Assembly: GCA_003577305.1 (NCBI GenBank)
Contig: QEVL01000012.1
Span: 1 to 64,000 of the forward strand
Source: Burkholderiales bacterium
GTDB lineage: Bacteria > Pseudomonadota > Gammaproteobacteria > Burkholderiales > Burkholderiaceae_E
Length of the DNA: 64,000 nucleotides
Direction: 5' to 3'
Position numbers and translations under genes: made by a program
Shown here: positions 18,557 to 26,953 of the stretch, piece after piece
Layout: each line of letters begins with the position of its first letter
Position numbering within the stretch: position 1 is the first letter of the stretch
The notes under the pieces: model-generated
Told to the model about the DNA's origin: nothing
The model's database searches: none
Seen by the model: only the letters and a program-made list of their open reading frames with translations

Positions 18557-19035
18557 CGCTGTGCTCCGCTCGTTCCGGCCACGGCTTCCACCGCATCGAG
18601 CACCTTGGTGTAGCCGGTGCAGCGGCAGAGATTGCCTTCGAGGCCCCGGCGCGCCTGTTCGCGCGTGAGGTCGGGATTGTTCTCCAGCAGGTAGCGGGCC
18701 TGCATGATCATGCCGGGCGTGCAGTAGCCGCACTGCACGGCGCCGTGGTCGACGAAGGCCTGTTGCACCGGGTGCATGCCCTGGGGCGTGCGCAGTCCCT
18801 CGATGGTCACGACCTCGCGTCCGTCGCAATCGACCGCGTACATCAGGCAGCTGTTGACCGTCTTGCCGTCGACGCTGACCGTGCAGGCGCCGCATTCGCC
18901 TTCGCCGCAGGCGTACTTGGTGCCGGTCAGGCCGAGCCTGTCGCGCAGCATGGCCAGGGTCTTCATCACGACGGGCACCTTCAGGCGCACCTCGCGGCCA
19001 TTGAGCGTGAAGCTGATTTCAGTCTCGACGGACAT
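18553..19035 (-). CDS. Molybdenum hydroxylase small subunit, 2x[2Fe-2S]
   Basis: A 160-residue iron-sulfur subunit. The plant-ferredoxin-type cluster uses CGEGECGACTV (and C of SCLMYA), and the second cluster uses QCGYCTPGM and NLCRCTGY. The start at 19035 is chosen over an ATG 11 codons upstream because AGAGGT lies at the right distance and the product then opens MSVETEISFTLNGREV, as in the family. It overlaps the FAD-subunit gene by 17 bases and the large-subunit gene by four, a tightly coupled trio. Confidence 0.94.
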   Translation of the reverse strand: MSVETEISFTLNGREVRLKVPVVMKTLAMLRDRLGLTGTKYACGEGECGACTVSVDGKTVNSCLMYAVDCDGREVVTIEGLRTPQGMHPVQQAFVDHGAVQCGYCTPGMIMQARYLLENNPDLTREQARRGLEGNLCRCTGYTKVLDAVEAVAGTSGAQR

Positions 19036-19885
19036 CGTTGAGTACCTCTTCGACGAATACGCGGACAAGGTGGCTGCGGTACCAGGCGCTGGCGCGCACG
19101 TCGTCGATCGGCCTGGCGTCCTCGCCGGTTGCGGCGACCGCGGCGGCGATCGTCGCGGCGTCGAGCGGCCTGCCTTCGAGCGCGGCTTCGACGTGCCGGG
19201 CGCGCAAGGGGGTGGCCGCGACCGATCCCATCGCCACGCGCACCGCGCCCAGCCTGCTGCCGGCGAGCCGCGCGCCCAGCGCGACCGACACCGTGGAGAT
19301 CTCGAGCGCGGGACGTGGCCCGGCCTTGCGGAACCTGCTCACGAAGTCGGCCGCGGGCCGGGCGAACACGACCGCGGTGAGCAGTTCCTGCGGGCGCATG
19401 GCAGTCTTGCGGGGGGCGAGGAAGAACCGTTCCAGCGGCACCCGGCGCGTCTGCACCGCGCCGTCGCGCCAGCAGGCGAGCTCGACCGAAGCGTCGAGCA
19501 CCAGCAGCGGCGGGCTCATGTCGCCGGCGGGCGAGGCGTTGCACAGGTTGCCGCCCACCGACGCAGCGTTGCGCAGCTGCTCGCTGGCGAAATGCCCGGC
19601 TGCCTGGACCAGCGCCGGTGCGATGTCCGCCAGCGCGGCGTTGCGGCGGATCTCGCTGACGGTCGTCGTCGCGCCGATGCGGATCTCGTCGCCGCTGGTG
19701 TCGATGCCGCCCAGGCCTTCGATGCGGCGGATGTTCAGCAGCGTCGTTCCGTAATGGCGCACGCCCGCGTCGGTCTGCGGCGTGAGGTCGGTGCCGCCGC
19801 ACAACACCGTGGCATCGCCGTCGGCCATCGCACGCAACGCCTCGTCCAGGCGGTGCGGTGCCAGGTAGGTGCTCACCTCTTGCAT
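19019..19885 (-). CDS. Molybdenum hydroxylase FAD-binding subunit
   Basis: A 288-residue CoxM/HcrB-like flavoprotein: CGGTDLTPQTDAGV and the second FAD contact ASVGGNLCNASPAGDMSPPLLVLDA, then a CO-dehydrogenase flavoprotein C-terminal domain (about 175-285). Electrons pass from molybdenum through the 2Fe-2S clusters to this FAD. There is no extra 4Fe-4S insert of the 4-hydroxybenzoyl-CoA reductase beta subunit, so hydroxylation rather than ring dehydroxylation is the expected chemistry. It starts 19 bases after the mutase large subunit gene. Confidence 0.92.
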   Translation of the reverse strand: MQEVSTYLAPHRLDEALRAMADGDATVLCGGTDLTPQTDAGVRHYGTTLLNIRRIEGLGGIDTSGDEIRIGATTTVSEIRRNAALADIAPALVQAAGHFASEQLRNAASVGGNLCNASPAGDMSPPLLVLDASVELACWRDGAVQTRRVPLERFFLAPRKTAMRPQELLTAVVFARPAADFVSRFRKAGPRPALEISTVSVALGARLAGSRLGAVRVAMGSVAATPLRARHVEAALEGRPLDAATIAAAVAATGEDARPIDDVRASAWYRSHLVRVFVEEVLNDVRRD

Positions 19886-19904
19886 GAATCGCTCCCGACT
19901 GCGT

Positions 19905-21518
19905 TCAGAATCTTATCGGCTCGCGGTAGCGGCCGAACACCTTGACCATCTGCTTCGTGATCTCACCCACGCTCGCGTAGGCCTTCACTGCCTCGACGAT
20001 TGCCGGCATCAGGTTCGCGCCCGCCTGCGCGTCGCGCGCGACCCGGTCGAGCGCGCGGGCCACCGCGGCCTCGTCGCGCCCGGCGCGCACGCGGTTCAGG
20101 CCCTCGATCTGCACCCGGGCGTCTTCCTCCCTGTACGGGTGGAACTCCACCGGGTGTTCCTCTTCCGTTTCGTTGCGGTAGCGGTTCACGCCCACTTTCG
20201 GGAACCTGCCCGATTCGATGTCGCGCTGCATCTGGTAGGCCTGCGCCGACACTTTCGCCTGGATGATGCCCTCGGAGACCAGCCGCACGATGCCGCCGGC
20301 CGCGTCGGTCTCGGCGATGATCTCCTCCATCTTCCGGCGCATCCGGTTGGTCATCGTCTCGACGTAGTACGAGCCGCCCAGCGGGTCGACCGTCTCGGTG
20401 AGCCCCATTTCCTCGATCAGGATCTGCATCGTGCGCAGCGAGATGCGCGCCGAGTACTCGGTGGGGATCGTGTAGGCCTCGTCGTACGAGCACAACGCCA
20501 TGGTCTGCGCGCCCGAGAGCGCGCTGATCAGCGCGTAGTAGGCGCCGCGCACGATGTTCAGCTCCGGCTGCTCGAAAGTGAGACCGCCGCCGCCGCCGCC
20601 GGCGATCATCCGCAGCCACATCGATCCGGGCTTCTCGGCCCTGTACTGCTCCTTCATGATCTTCGCCCACAGGCTGCGCCCGGCGCGGAACTTGCAGACC
20701 TGCTCGAAGAGGTTGCCGAAGATGTTGAAGTTGTACGACAGCCGGCCGGCGAACTCGTCGACGTGAAGGCCGCGCCGGATCACCTCGTCGGCATAGGCGC
20801 GCGCGATGCAGAACGCGTAGGCCATCTCCTGCGCGGGCGTCGCCCCCGACTCGCGGATGTGATAGCCGCAGACCGACACCGGGCTGTATTTCGGCGCGTG
20901 CCCGGCGCAGTACTCGATCGTGTCGCCCACCAGCCGGATCGACGGCTCCACCGGGAAGATCCAGGTGCCGCGGCCGATGAATTCCTTCAGGATGTCGTTC
21001 TGCGCGGTGCCGCGCAGCTGCTTCAGGTCGTAGCCGCGCTTCTCGGCCATGGCCAGGTACATCGCGATCAGGATCGCCGCTGCGCCGTTGATCGTGAGCG
21101 ACACGGTGATCTTCGCGAGGTCGATGCCGTCGAAGGCGACCTCGAAATCGCGTAGCGTGTCCACCGACATGCCCACGCGGCCGATCTCGCCTTCGGCGAG
21201 CGGATCGTCGGAATCGAGCCCGATCTGCGTGGGCAGGTCGAAGGCCACGTTCAGCCCGGTCTGGCCGTTGGCGATCAGGTACTTGAAGCGCTGGTTGGTC
21301 TCGTGCGGATTGCCGAAGCCGGCGTACTGGCGCATCGTCCACGGCTGCCTGCGGTACATCAGCCGGTGGATGCCGCGGGTGAAGGGGTACTCGCCGGGCG
21401 CGCCCAGCATCGCCAGCCCGCCGCTTTCGTCGACGTCGGCGGCGGTGTAGAGCGGCTGGACTTCGATGCCGGATTCGTTGAGCACCGGCCGCAGTTCGGG
21501 GGACGGACGGTCGCTCAT
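19905..21518 (-). CDS. B12-dependent acyl-CoA mutase large subunit (methylmalonyl-CoA mutase family)
   Basis: A 537-residue TIM-barrel subunit, the usual size for a mutase whose B12 domain is on a separate chain. It is clearly of the family: EYPFTRGIHRLMYRRQPWTMRQYAGFG (the active-site Tyr is Tyr65), GQTGLNVAFDLPTQIG and GYHIRESGATPAQE. It has Tyr65 and Ala92 where 2-hydroxyisobutyryl-CoA mutase has Ile and Asp, so it is not that type. The segment normally RTHSQTSG, with the catalytic His, reads RMIAGGGGGGLT (303-314): the His position is Ile305 and six glycines follow, with no length change. This should open a pocket suited to a bulky substrate. In the pathway it would turn (2-aminophenyl)succinyl-CoA into (2-aminobenzyl)malonyl-CoA. 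Confidence 0.88.
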   Translation of the reverse strand: MSDRPSPELRPVLNESGIEVQPLYTAADVDESGGLAMLGAPGEYPFTRGIHRLMYRRQPWTMRQYAGFGNPHETNQRFKYLIANGQTGLNVAFDLPTQIGLDSDDPLAEGEIGRVGMSVDTLRDFEVAFDGIDLAKITVSLTINGAAAILIAMYLAMAEKRGYDLKQLRGTAQNDILKEFIGRGTWIFPVEPSIRLVGDTIEYCAGHAPKYSPVSVCGYHIRESGATPAQEMAYAFCIARAYADEVIRRGLHVDEFAGRLSYNFNIFGNLFEQVCKFRAGRSLWAKIMKEQYRAEKPGSMWLRMIAGGGGGGLTFEQPELNIVRGAYYALISALSGAQTMALCSYDEAYTIPTEYSARISLRTMQILIEEMGLTETVDPLGGSYYVETMTNRMRRKMEEIIAETDAAGGIVRLVSEGIIQAKVSAQAYQMQRDIESGRFPKVGVNRYRNETEEEHPVEFHPYREEDARVQIEGLNRVRAGRDEAAVARALDRVARDAQAGANLMPAIVEAVKAYASVGEITKQMVKVFGRYREPIRF

Positions 21519-21943
21519 TTCACCTGCTCCCGGATGTAGCCGACGATCGCGTCGAGCTTCGAACCGGTGGGAAACACGCCGCGAAAGCCCAGCGCGCGCA
21601 ACTCGTCGTGGTCCTGCGCGGGAAGGTTGCCGCCGATCAGCCAGAGCTTGTCGCCGAGCCCGTTGGCCCTGAGCAGCGGCTCGAGCTTGCGGCAGAACGG
21701 CAGGTGCGAACCGGCCAGGCTGGAGAGCGCGATGACGTCGACGTCTTCCTCCAGCGACATGCGCGCCACCGATTCGGGCGTCTGCCGCAGCCCCGTGTAG
21801 ATCACCTCGAAGCCGGCATCCATCATCGCGCGTGCGACCACCTTCGCGCCCTGGTCGTGGCCGTCGAGGCCGGGCTTGGCGAGCAGCACCCTGATCCGGC
21901 GCTGCTGCGGGCTTCGTGGCGCGAGTCCTGCGACGGCGCTCAT
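21515..21943 (-). CDS. B12-binding small subunit of the acyl-CoA mutase
   Basis: A 142-residue cobalamin-binding domain. The base-off/His-on motif is AKPGLDGHDQGAKVVARAM (D-x-H-x-x-G with the cobalt-ligating His), followed by SSLAGSH and IGGNLPAQDHDEL as in other small mutase subunits. It overlaps the acyl-CoA dehydrogenase gene before it and the large mutase subunit after it by four bases each (ATGA). A stand-alone B12 subunit is also found in isobutyryl-CoA and 2-hydroxyisobutyryl-CoA mutases. Confidence 0.93.
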   Translation of the reverse strand: MSAVAGLAPRSPQQRRIRVLLAKPGLDGHDQGAKVVARAMMDAGFEVIYTGLRQTPESVARMSLEEDVDVIALSSLAGSHLPFCRKLEPLLRANGLGDKLWLIGGNLPAQDHDELRALGFRGVFPTGSKLDAIVGYIREQVK

Positions 21944-23073
21944 GAGGTGACCTCCTTGGCGATGATCAGTTTCAGGATTTCGCTGGTGCCGCCGCCGATC
22001 AGCGTGAAGCGCACGTCGCGCAGGTAGCGCTGCACCGGGTATTCCATTGCGTAGCCGTACGAGGCCAGCACGCGCGCCGCCTGGTCGCAGATGTCGGCTG
22101 CGGTCTCGGTGGCGAACAGCTTGCACATCGCCGCCTCCTTGTGGTGCGGGCGCCCCGAGTCGCGCAGCCAGGCGGCGTGGCGCACCAGGTGCGTGGCGGC
22201 CTGCAGCCCGGTGGCCATTCCGGCGAGCTTCATCTGGATCGCCTGGAAGCGGTCGATCGGCTTGCCGAACTGGCGGCGCTCGCCCGCGTAGCGCACCGCC
22301 TCGTCGAGCGCGGCGCGCGCCACGCCCAGCGCCATCGCGCCGGTGATGATGCGGATCTCGGCCAGCGTCTTGCGCAGGTGAGCTTCGCCGTCGCCTTCTT
22401 CCTTCGAGAGCCGGTGGCTGTCGGGGACGAAGCACCCGGCGAACGCGACTTCCGAGGTCGGCAGCGCCCAGACCCCCATCTTGTGGATCTCGCGTCCGAC
22501 CGTGATGCCGGCGAAGTGCTTCTCGACCAGGAAGATCGTGAGCTTCCTCTCCTCGCCGGCACGCGCGAAGACAGTGAAGAAGTCGGCCACCGGCGCCGAA
22601 GTGATCCAGGTTTTCTGCCCGTCGAGCACGTAGCCGCCGTCGACCTTCTTCGCGGCCGTGGCGATGGAGCCGAGGTCGGAGCCCGCGTTCGGCTCGGTCA
22701 TGCAGATCGCGCCGATTTTCTCGCCGGCCAGTGCCGGCTTGAACAGCCGCTCGACGATGTCGGTGTTGCCCAGCATGTGCAGGAACTTGGTGCCCATCAG
22801 CGACTGCATCGCCGCGGCGCCGGCCAGCGACATCGAACCGCGCGCGATCTCCTCGAGCGCCAGGCAGAACTCGGCGAGCGCCATGCCGCTGCCGCCGACC
22901 TCTTCCGGGTAGCGCATTCCGAACAGGCCGAGCCCCGCCAGCTCGCCGAACAGTTCGCGCGGGAACGCGCGCGCCTCGTCGAGCGCCGCGGCCTGCGGCA
23001 CGATGCGCTGGTCGGCGAAGCGCGCGAACGCGTCGCGCACCGCCTTCTGCTCGTCGCTCAGCTCGAAGTCCAT
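21940..23073 (-). CDS. iaaF: Acyl-CoA dehydrogenase, probable (2-aminobenzyl)malonyl-CoA dehydrogenase
   Basis: A 377-residue acyl-CoA dehydrogenase with the normal three-domain layout and FAD motifs MTEPNAGSDLGS (125-136), KTWITSA and ERRQFGKPIDRFQAIQ. The usual catalytic Glu in the Y-E-G-T motif is absent (LIGGGTSEI, Gly361 at that position). The alternative isovaleryl-type position before the conserved Arg241 is Ile240, with Glu239 next to it, so the base cannot be assigned by eye. In Aromatoleum an acyl-CoA dehydrogenase (IaaF) oxidises and decarboxylates benzylmalonyl-CoA-type intermediates to cinnamoyl-CoA; the symbol is by operon analogy. Directly coupled to the mutase genes. Confidence 0.78.
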   Translation of the reverse strand: MDFELSDEQKAVRDAFARFADQRIVPQAAALDEARAFPRELFGELAGLGLFGMRYPEEVGGSGMALAEFCLALEEIARGSMSLAGAAAMQSLMGTKFLHMLGNTDIVERLFKPALAGEKIGAICMTEPNAGSDLGSIATAAKKVDGGYVLDGQKTWITSAPVADFFTVFARAGEERKLTIFLVEKHFAGITVGREIHKMGVWALPTSEVAFAGCFVPDSHRLSKEEGDGEAHLRKTLAEIRIITGAMALGVARAALDEAVRYAGERRQFGKPIDRFQAIQMKLAGMATGLQAATHLVRHAAWLRDSGRPHHKEAAMCKLFATETAADICDQAARVLASYGYAMEYPVQRYLRDVRFTLIGGGTSEILKLIIAKEVTS

Positions 23074-23075
23074 CT

Positions 23076-24773
23076 TCAGGACTCCTCGTCCATTCCGTAG
23101 ACCTCGCGCGCCGCCTCGGTCGAGATCACGCCGTTGCGCACCTCCTCCGCGAGCACCTTGCGATCGCGCTTCTTCGGATCGCCATAACCGCCGCCCCCGC
23201 TGGCCACCTGGTGGTAGATCGTTCCCCTGGGCACCCCGGTGATCAGGTCCTTGTTCCTCGGCACGACGGTGCGGCCGTCGGGGTACTGCAGGCGGATGAA
23301 GTTCAGCCCGGCGTCCTGGCCGCCGAACAGGCCGAAGGCCGGCTCGAAGTCGCCGTCGCCGAAAGTGACCAGTTGCGTGTCGTCCGAGCCGATCTCGAAA
23401 ATCGTCTCCACGCCCAGCCCGCCGCGCCACCGGCCCGCGCCGGCCGAGTCGGTCAGCAGCTCGTGGCGCAGCAGCGTGTGCGGTGTCTGCTGCTCGAACA
23501 TCTCGTAGTCCTGGTCGAGCACGCCGCCCGAGGCGTCGATCATGCCGATGTGGTCGTAGCCGTCGGCGCCGAGCATCGCGCCCGAGCCGCCCTTCAGGCC
23601 CATGAAGCCGATGTCGACGTACTTCTCGCCGGTGCGCGGATCGATGCCGGTGGTGAGCGACGCGAGCAGGTTGTTCCAGCCGGCGGTGACGCGGTCGGGC
23701 AGCACCGGCGCGAGCGCGCGCTGGATCGCGTCGGCGTTGGGCGGGCACAGGTGGTTGCCGAAGGTGGTGGCCTTCGGGTAGGCGGCGTTCAGGATCGTGC
23801 CTTCTGGAATCACGATCTCGATCGGCTGCACCATTCCCTCGTTGTGCGGAATGTCGGGGTTCACCATCTGCAGCAGCGTGAGGATCGTGGCCGAGGCGCT
23901 CGAGGTGAAGGTGCCGTTGACGAAGCCGTTGGTCTGCGGGTCGGTGCGCGAGTAGTCGAAGCGGATCCTGCGATCCTCGACCTCGATGTCGACGCGGATC
24001 GTGAACTTCGAGCCCTCGTGGCGGCCGTCGTAGTAGACGTAGCCTTCGCCCGAATAGCGGCCGTTCGGGATCTTGGCGATCTCGGCCTCCATCATGCGGC
24101 GCGTGGCGTCGAAGAGCGCCTGCTTGTGCGCTTCGTAGCTGTCGACCCCGTACTTGGCCAGCAATGCGAGCATGCGCCGCTCGCCGATCGTGCACGCGCC
24201 CATCTCGGCCTTCATGTCGTGCTGCACGATGTCCAGGCGCACGTTGGCGAAGATGAGGTTCCAGACGTCGCGGCGCAGCTTGCCGCGCTCGACCACCTTC
24301 ACCGGCGGGATGCGCAGCGCCTCCTGCCAGACTTCGACCGCGTTCGGGTTGTAGCCGCCGGCGACGTTGCCGCCGATGTCGGCCTGGTGGCCCTTCACCG
24401 CGGTCCAGGCGACCAGCCGCTCGCCGAGGAACACCGGCTTGAACACCGCGACGTCGTTGTTCTGGTTGCCGAGGCTGAACACGTCGTTGTGGAAGATGAC
24501 GTCGCCCGGGTAGATCTCGTCGCCGAAGTACTCCTTGATGTACTTGCACACCGGCGCGAGCGAGAACGCGAGGATCGGCAGGTTCTCGGTCTGCTCGAGC
24601 ATGTTGCCGTCGGCGTCGTAGAGGCCCGTGACGTAGTCTTTCGCCTCGCACAGGATCGGCGAGCGCGTCGTCTGCTCCATCGAGATGCTCATCTCGTCGG
24701 TGATCGAGCGGAAGGTGCGTGCGTAGACCGACAGCAGGATCGGGTCGATCTTCGGCGATTCGGCGGTGCTCAT
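23076..24773 (-). CDS. Hydantoinase B/oxoprolinase family subunit
   Basis: A 565-residue HyuB-type protein: ARTFRSITDEMSISMEQT near the N-terminus, then KGHQADIGG (metal-binding His region), NVRLDIVQHDMKAEMGA, and the RAELLTDSAGAGRWRGGLG-like block (here HELLTDSAGAGRWRGGLGVE). The C-terminal SGGGGYGDPKKRD is diagnostic. HyuB pairs with HyuA (next gene upstream) in ATP-dependent lactamases such as 5-oxoprolinase and N-methylhydantoinase, or in ketone carboxylases. In the indoleacetate pathway an enzyme of this type opens the oxindole lactam. It ends 2 bases before the acyl-CoA dehydrogenase start. Confidence 0.9.
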   Translation of the reverse strand: MSTAESPKIDPILLSVYARTFRSITDEMSISMEQTTRSPILCEAKDYVTGLYDADGNMLEQTENLPILAFSLAPVCKYIKEYFGDEIYPGDVIFHNDVFSLGNQNNDVAVFKPVFLGERLVAWTAVKGHQADIGGNVAGGYNPNAVEVWQEALRIPPVKVVERGKLRRDVWNLIFANVRLDIVQHDMKAEMGACTIGERRMLALLAKYGVDSYEAHKQALFDATRRMMEAEIAKIPNGRYSGEGYVYYDGRHEGSKFTIRVDIEVEDRRIRFDYSRTDPQTNGFVNGTFTSSASATILTLLQMVNPDIPHNEGMVQPIEIVIPEGTILNAAYPKATTFGNHLCPPNADAIQRALAPVLPDRVTAGWNNLLASLTTGIDPRTGEKYVDIGFMGLKGGSGAMLGADGYDHIGMIDASGGVLDQDYEMFEQQTPHTLLRHELLTDSAGAGRWRGGLGVETIFEIGSDDTQLVTFGDGDFEPAFGLFGGQDAGLNFIRLQYPDGRTVVPRNKDLITGVPRGTIYHQVASGGGGYGDPKKRDRKVLAEEVRNGVISTEAAREVYGMDEES

Positions 24774-24794
24774 GGCGAAGGCTCCGGGTCGGGT

Positions 24795-26936
24795 TCAGGC
24801 GGGGGCCGTGGCGGGTTCGGCCTGCGCCGACGGCCCGAAGGCCGCGCGGCAGAGGTCTTCGCGCCCCTTGCGGTAGACGGCGAACGAGCCCAATGCGTCG
24901 ACCACGCAGTCGTACGAGGCGCTCACGAAGATCGCGGTGGTCGCCTGCTCGATCATCGCCGGGCCGTCGATGCGGTTGCCGAAGCGCATCCGGTGGCCGT
25001 CGTAGATCGGCACCTCGGCGAAGCTGCGGCTCTCGGGGACGTAGACGGCGCGCCGCCCCTTCAGCGCGTGCGAGGCATCGGCACCCATCCACTCGTCCTT
25101 GCGGTAAGCCGGCATGTCGACCGCGCCGATCGCCTGCACGCGCACGTTGATGATCTCGATCGGCGTCGCCTCCTGCTCGAGCGAGTAGCCGTAGAGCCGG
25201 TTGTGCTCGGCGTGGAAGGCGCGCGCGATGCCGGCCGCGTCGCGCGCGTCGAGCAGCGCGCGCGGCACGACGAACGACACCTCGTGGTACTGGCGGATGT
25301 AGCGGCAGTCGAACTTGACTTCGTAGCGCCGGCGCGCTTCGGGAATGCGCTCTTCGGCCAGCAGCGCAGCGCCCTCGCGCGCCATCGCGTCGATCATGTC
25401 GACGAGCTTCGTCCATTCGAGCGACTCGAGCCGCGCGACGAAAGTGCGCACGAAGTCGTGCTTCAGTTCGCTCATCAGCATGCCGAACGCGCACAGCACC
25501 GAGGATTCGCGCGGCACGATCTGCAGCGGGATCTCGAGCTCGTGGCAGATCAGGCACGAGTGGATCGGCCCCGCGCCTCCGGCCGGCACGATCGGGAACT
25601 CGCGCGGATCGAAGCCGCGCTTGATCGTGACCTCGCGCACGCCCTGCGCCATGTTGTTGCAGGCGACCCGGTACATGCCGGCCGCGGCCTCCTCGACGCC
25701 CAGGCCCATGGGACGCGCGACGTGTTCCTCGATCGCCGCGCGTGCGGCGGCCGCGTCGAGCTTCATCCTGCCGCCGGCGAAGAAACCGGGGTCGAGATAG
25801 CCCAGCACCAGGTTGGCGTCGGTCGTGGTGGGCAGCGTGCCGCCCTTGCCGTAGCAGGCAGGGCCCGGATCGGCGCCGGCGCTTTGCGGGCCCATCCGCA
25901 GCAGCCCGCCTTCGTCGAGCCAGCCGATCGAGCCGCCGCCCGCGCCGATCGTGTGGATGTCGAGCATCGGCAGCGCGAGCTTGTGGCGCGCGATCTCGCC
26001 GTCGTTCTTGATCATCGGCGCGCCCACCGAGACCGAGGCCTCGAAGCTGGTGCCGCCCATGTCGGTGGTGATGCACTTGTCGAAGCCGTGGGCGCGCGCA
26101 TAGAACAGGCCCGCGCCCGGGCCGCCCGCCGGGCCCGACAGCAGCGTGAGCGCCGCCTTCTCGCGCGCCAGCTGCGGCGAGATCACCCCGCCGTTGGACT
26201 GCATGATCAGCAGCAGTCCGTCGAAGCCGATGCCCTTCAGGCGCCCGACCAGCTGGTCGAGGTAGTGGTTCAGCTTCGGACCGACGTAGGCGTTGAGCAC
26301 CGTGGTGCTCACGCGCTCGTAGAAGCGGATCGACGGCAGCAGGTCGGTGGACACCGACAGGTACGCACCGGGCAGCTCGCGCCGGACGATTTCGGCGGCG
26401 GCGCGCTCGTGCGCCGGGTTGGCGAACGAGTTCATGAAGCAGATCGCCACTGCCTGCACCTTCTCGCGCCGGAACAAGCCGATCGCCTCGCGCACGGCGT
26501 CGACGTCGAGCGGCGTGGTCTCCGCGCCCACCCGGTCGATGCGGCCCGGGACGCCGGCGCGCAGGTAGCGCGGCACCAGCGGCTTCACGTTCGCATAGCG
26601 GTTGTTGTACTGCTCCTCGCGGATGCCGCGGCGCATCTCGAGTGCGTCGCGCACGCCCTGCGTGGTGACGAGGCCGCACTTCGCGCCGGTGTGCGTGAGC
26701 GTGGCGTTGGTGGTCACGGTCGTGCCGTGCACGATCGAATCGATCGTCGGCGCGAAGTCCTCGAGCGTCATCGGCGGATTCATGCTCGCCGCGATGTCGG
26801 CCAGGCCGGCGACCACCGCGATCGACGGATCGTCCGGCGTGGACAGCGACTTGAAGATCGCCGGCTCGGCGCCGTCGCGGGTGACGACGAAGTCGGTGAA
26901 GGTGCCGCCGACGTCGATGCCGATCTCGAGGGCCAT
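24795..26936 (-). CDS. Hydantoinase A/oxoprolinase family subunit
   Basis: A 713-residue HyuA-type ATPase subunit: GIDVGGTFTDFVV (phosphate-binding loop of the actin-like fold), HGTTVTTNATL, MQSNGGV, LLSGPAGGPGAG, DMGGTSFEASV and the GAGGGSIGW and ADPGPACYGKGG blocks. The start at 26936 is set by an AGGAGG ribosome site. Together with HyuB it would use ATP to activate and hydrolyse the 2-oxoindole ring to the 2-aminophenyl succinyl product. Acetone or acetophenone carboxylase-like activity is the main alternative, but those enzymes need extra subunits not present here. Confidence 0.9.
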   Translation of the reverse strand: MALEIGIDVGGTFTDFVVTRDGAEPAIFKSLSTPDDPSIAVVAGLADIAASMNPPMTLEDFAPTIDSIVHGTTVTTNATLTHTGAKCGLVTTQGVRDALEMRRGIREEQYNNRYANVKPLVPRYLRAGVPGRIDRVGAETTPLDVDAVREAIGLFRREKVQAVAICFMNSFANPAHERAAAEIVRRELPGAYLSVSTDLLPSIRFYERVSTTVLNAYVGPKLNHYLDQLVGRLKGIGFDGLLLIMQSNGGVISPQLAREKAALTLLSGPAGGPGAGLFYARAHGFDKCITTDMGGTSFEASVSVGAPMIKNDGEIARHKLALPMLDIHTIGAGGGSIGWLDEGGLLRMGPQSAGADPGPACYGKGGTLPTTTDANLVLGYLDPGFFAGGRMKLDAAAARAAIEEHVARPMGLGVEEAAAGMYRVACNNMAQGVREVTIKRGFDPREFPIVPAGGAGPIHSCLICHELEIPLQIVPRESSVLCAFGMLMSELKHDFVRTFVARLESLEWTKLVDMIDAMAREGAALLAEERIPEARRRYEVKFDCRYIRQYHEVSFVVPRALLDARDAAGIARAFHAEHNRLYGYSLEQEATPIEIINVRVQAIGAVDMPAYRKDEWMGADASHALKGRRAVYVPESRSFAEVPIYDGHRMRFGNRIDGPAMIEQATTAIFVSASYDCVVDALGSFAVYRKGREDLCRAAFGPSAQAEPATAPA

Positions 26937-26953
26937 GGGGAATTCCTCCTTTT

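Noticed and set aside
16199-19885. 4-hydroxybenzoyl-CoA reductase or CO dehydrogenase
   Set aside because: The FAD subunit lacks the extra 4Fe-4S insert of the former, and the large subunit lacks the CoxL Cys loop (AYRGAGR-type context); a hydroxylase fits the operon better.
19905-21943. 2-hydroxyisobutyryl-CoA or methylmalonyl-CoA mutase
   Set aside because: It lacks the Ile/Asp pair of the former and the catalytic His of both; the arylsuccinyl-CoA role fits the neighbours.
23076-26936. Acetone or acetophenone carboxylase
   Set aside because: Those enzymes need extra small or additional subunits, which are absent; two subunits alone match hydantoinase/oxoprolinase-type lactamases.
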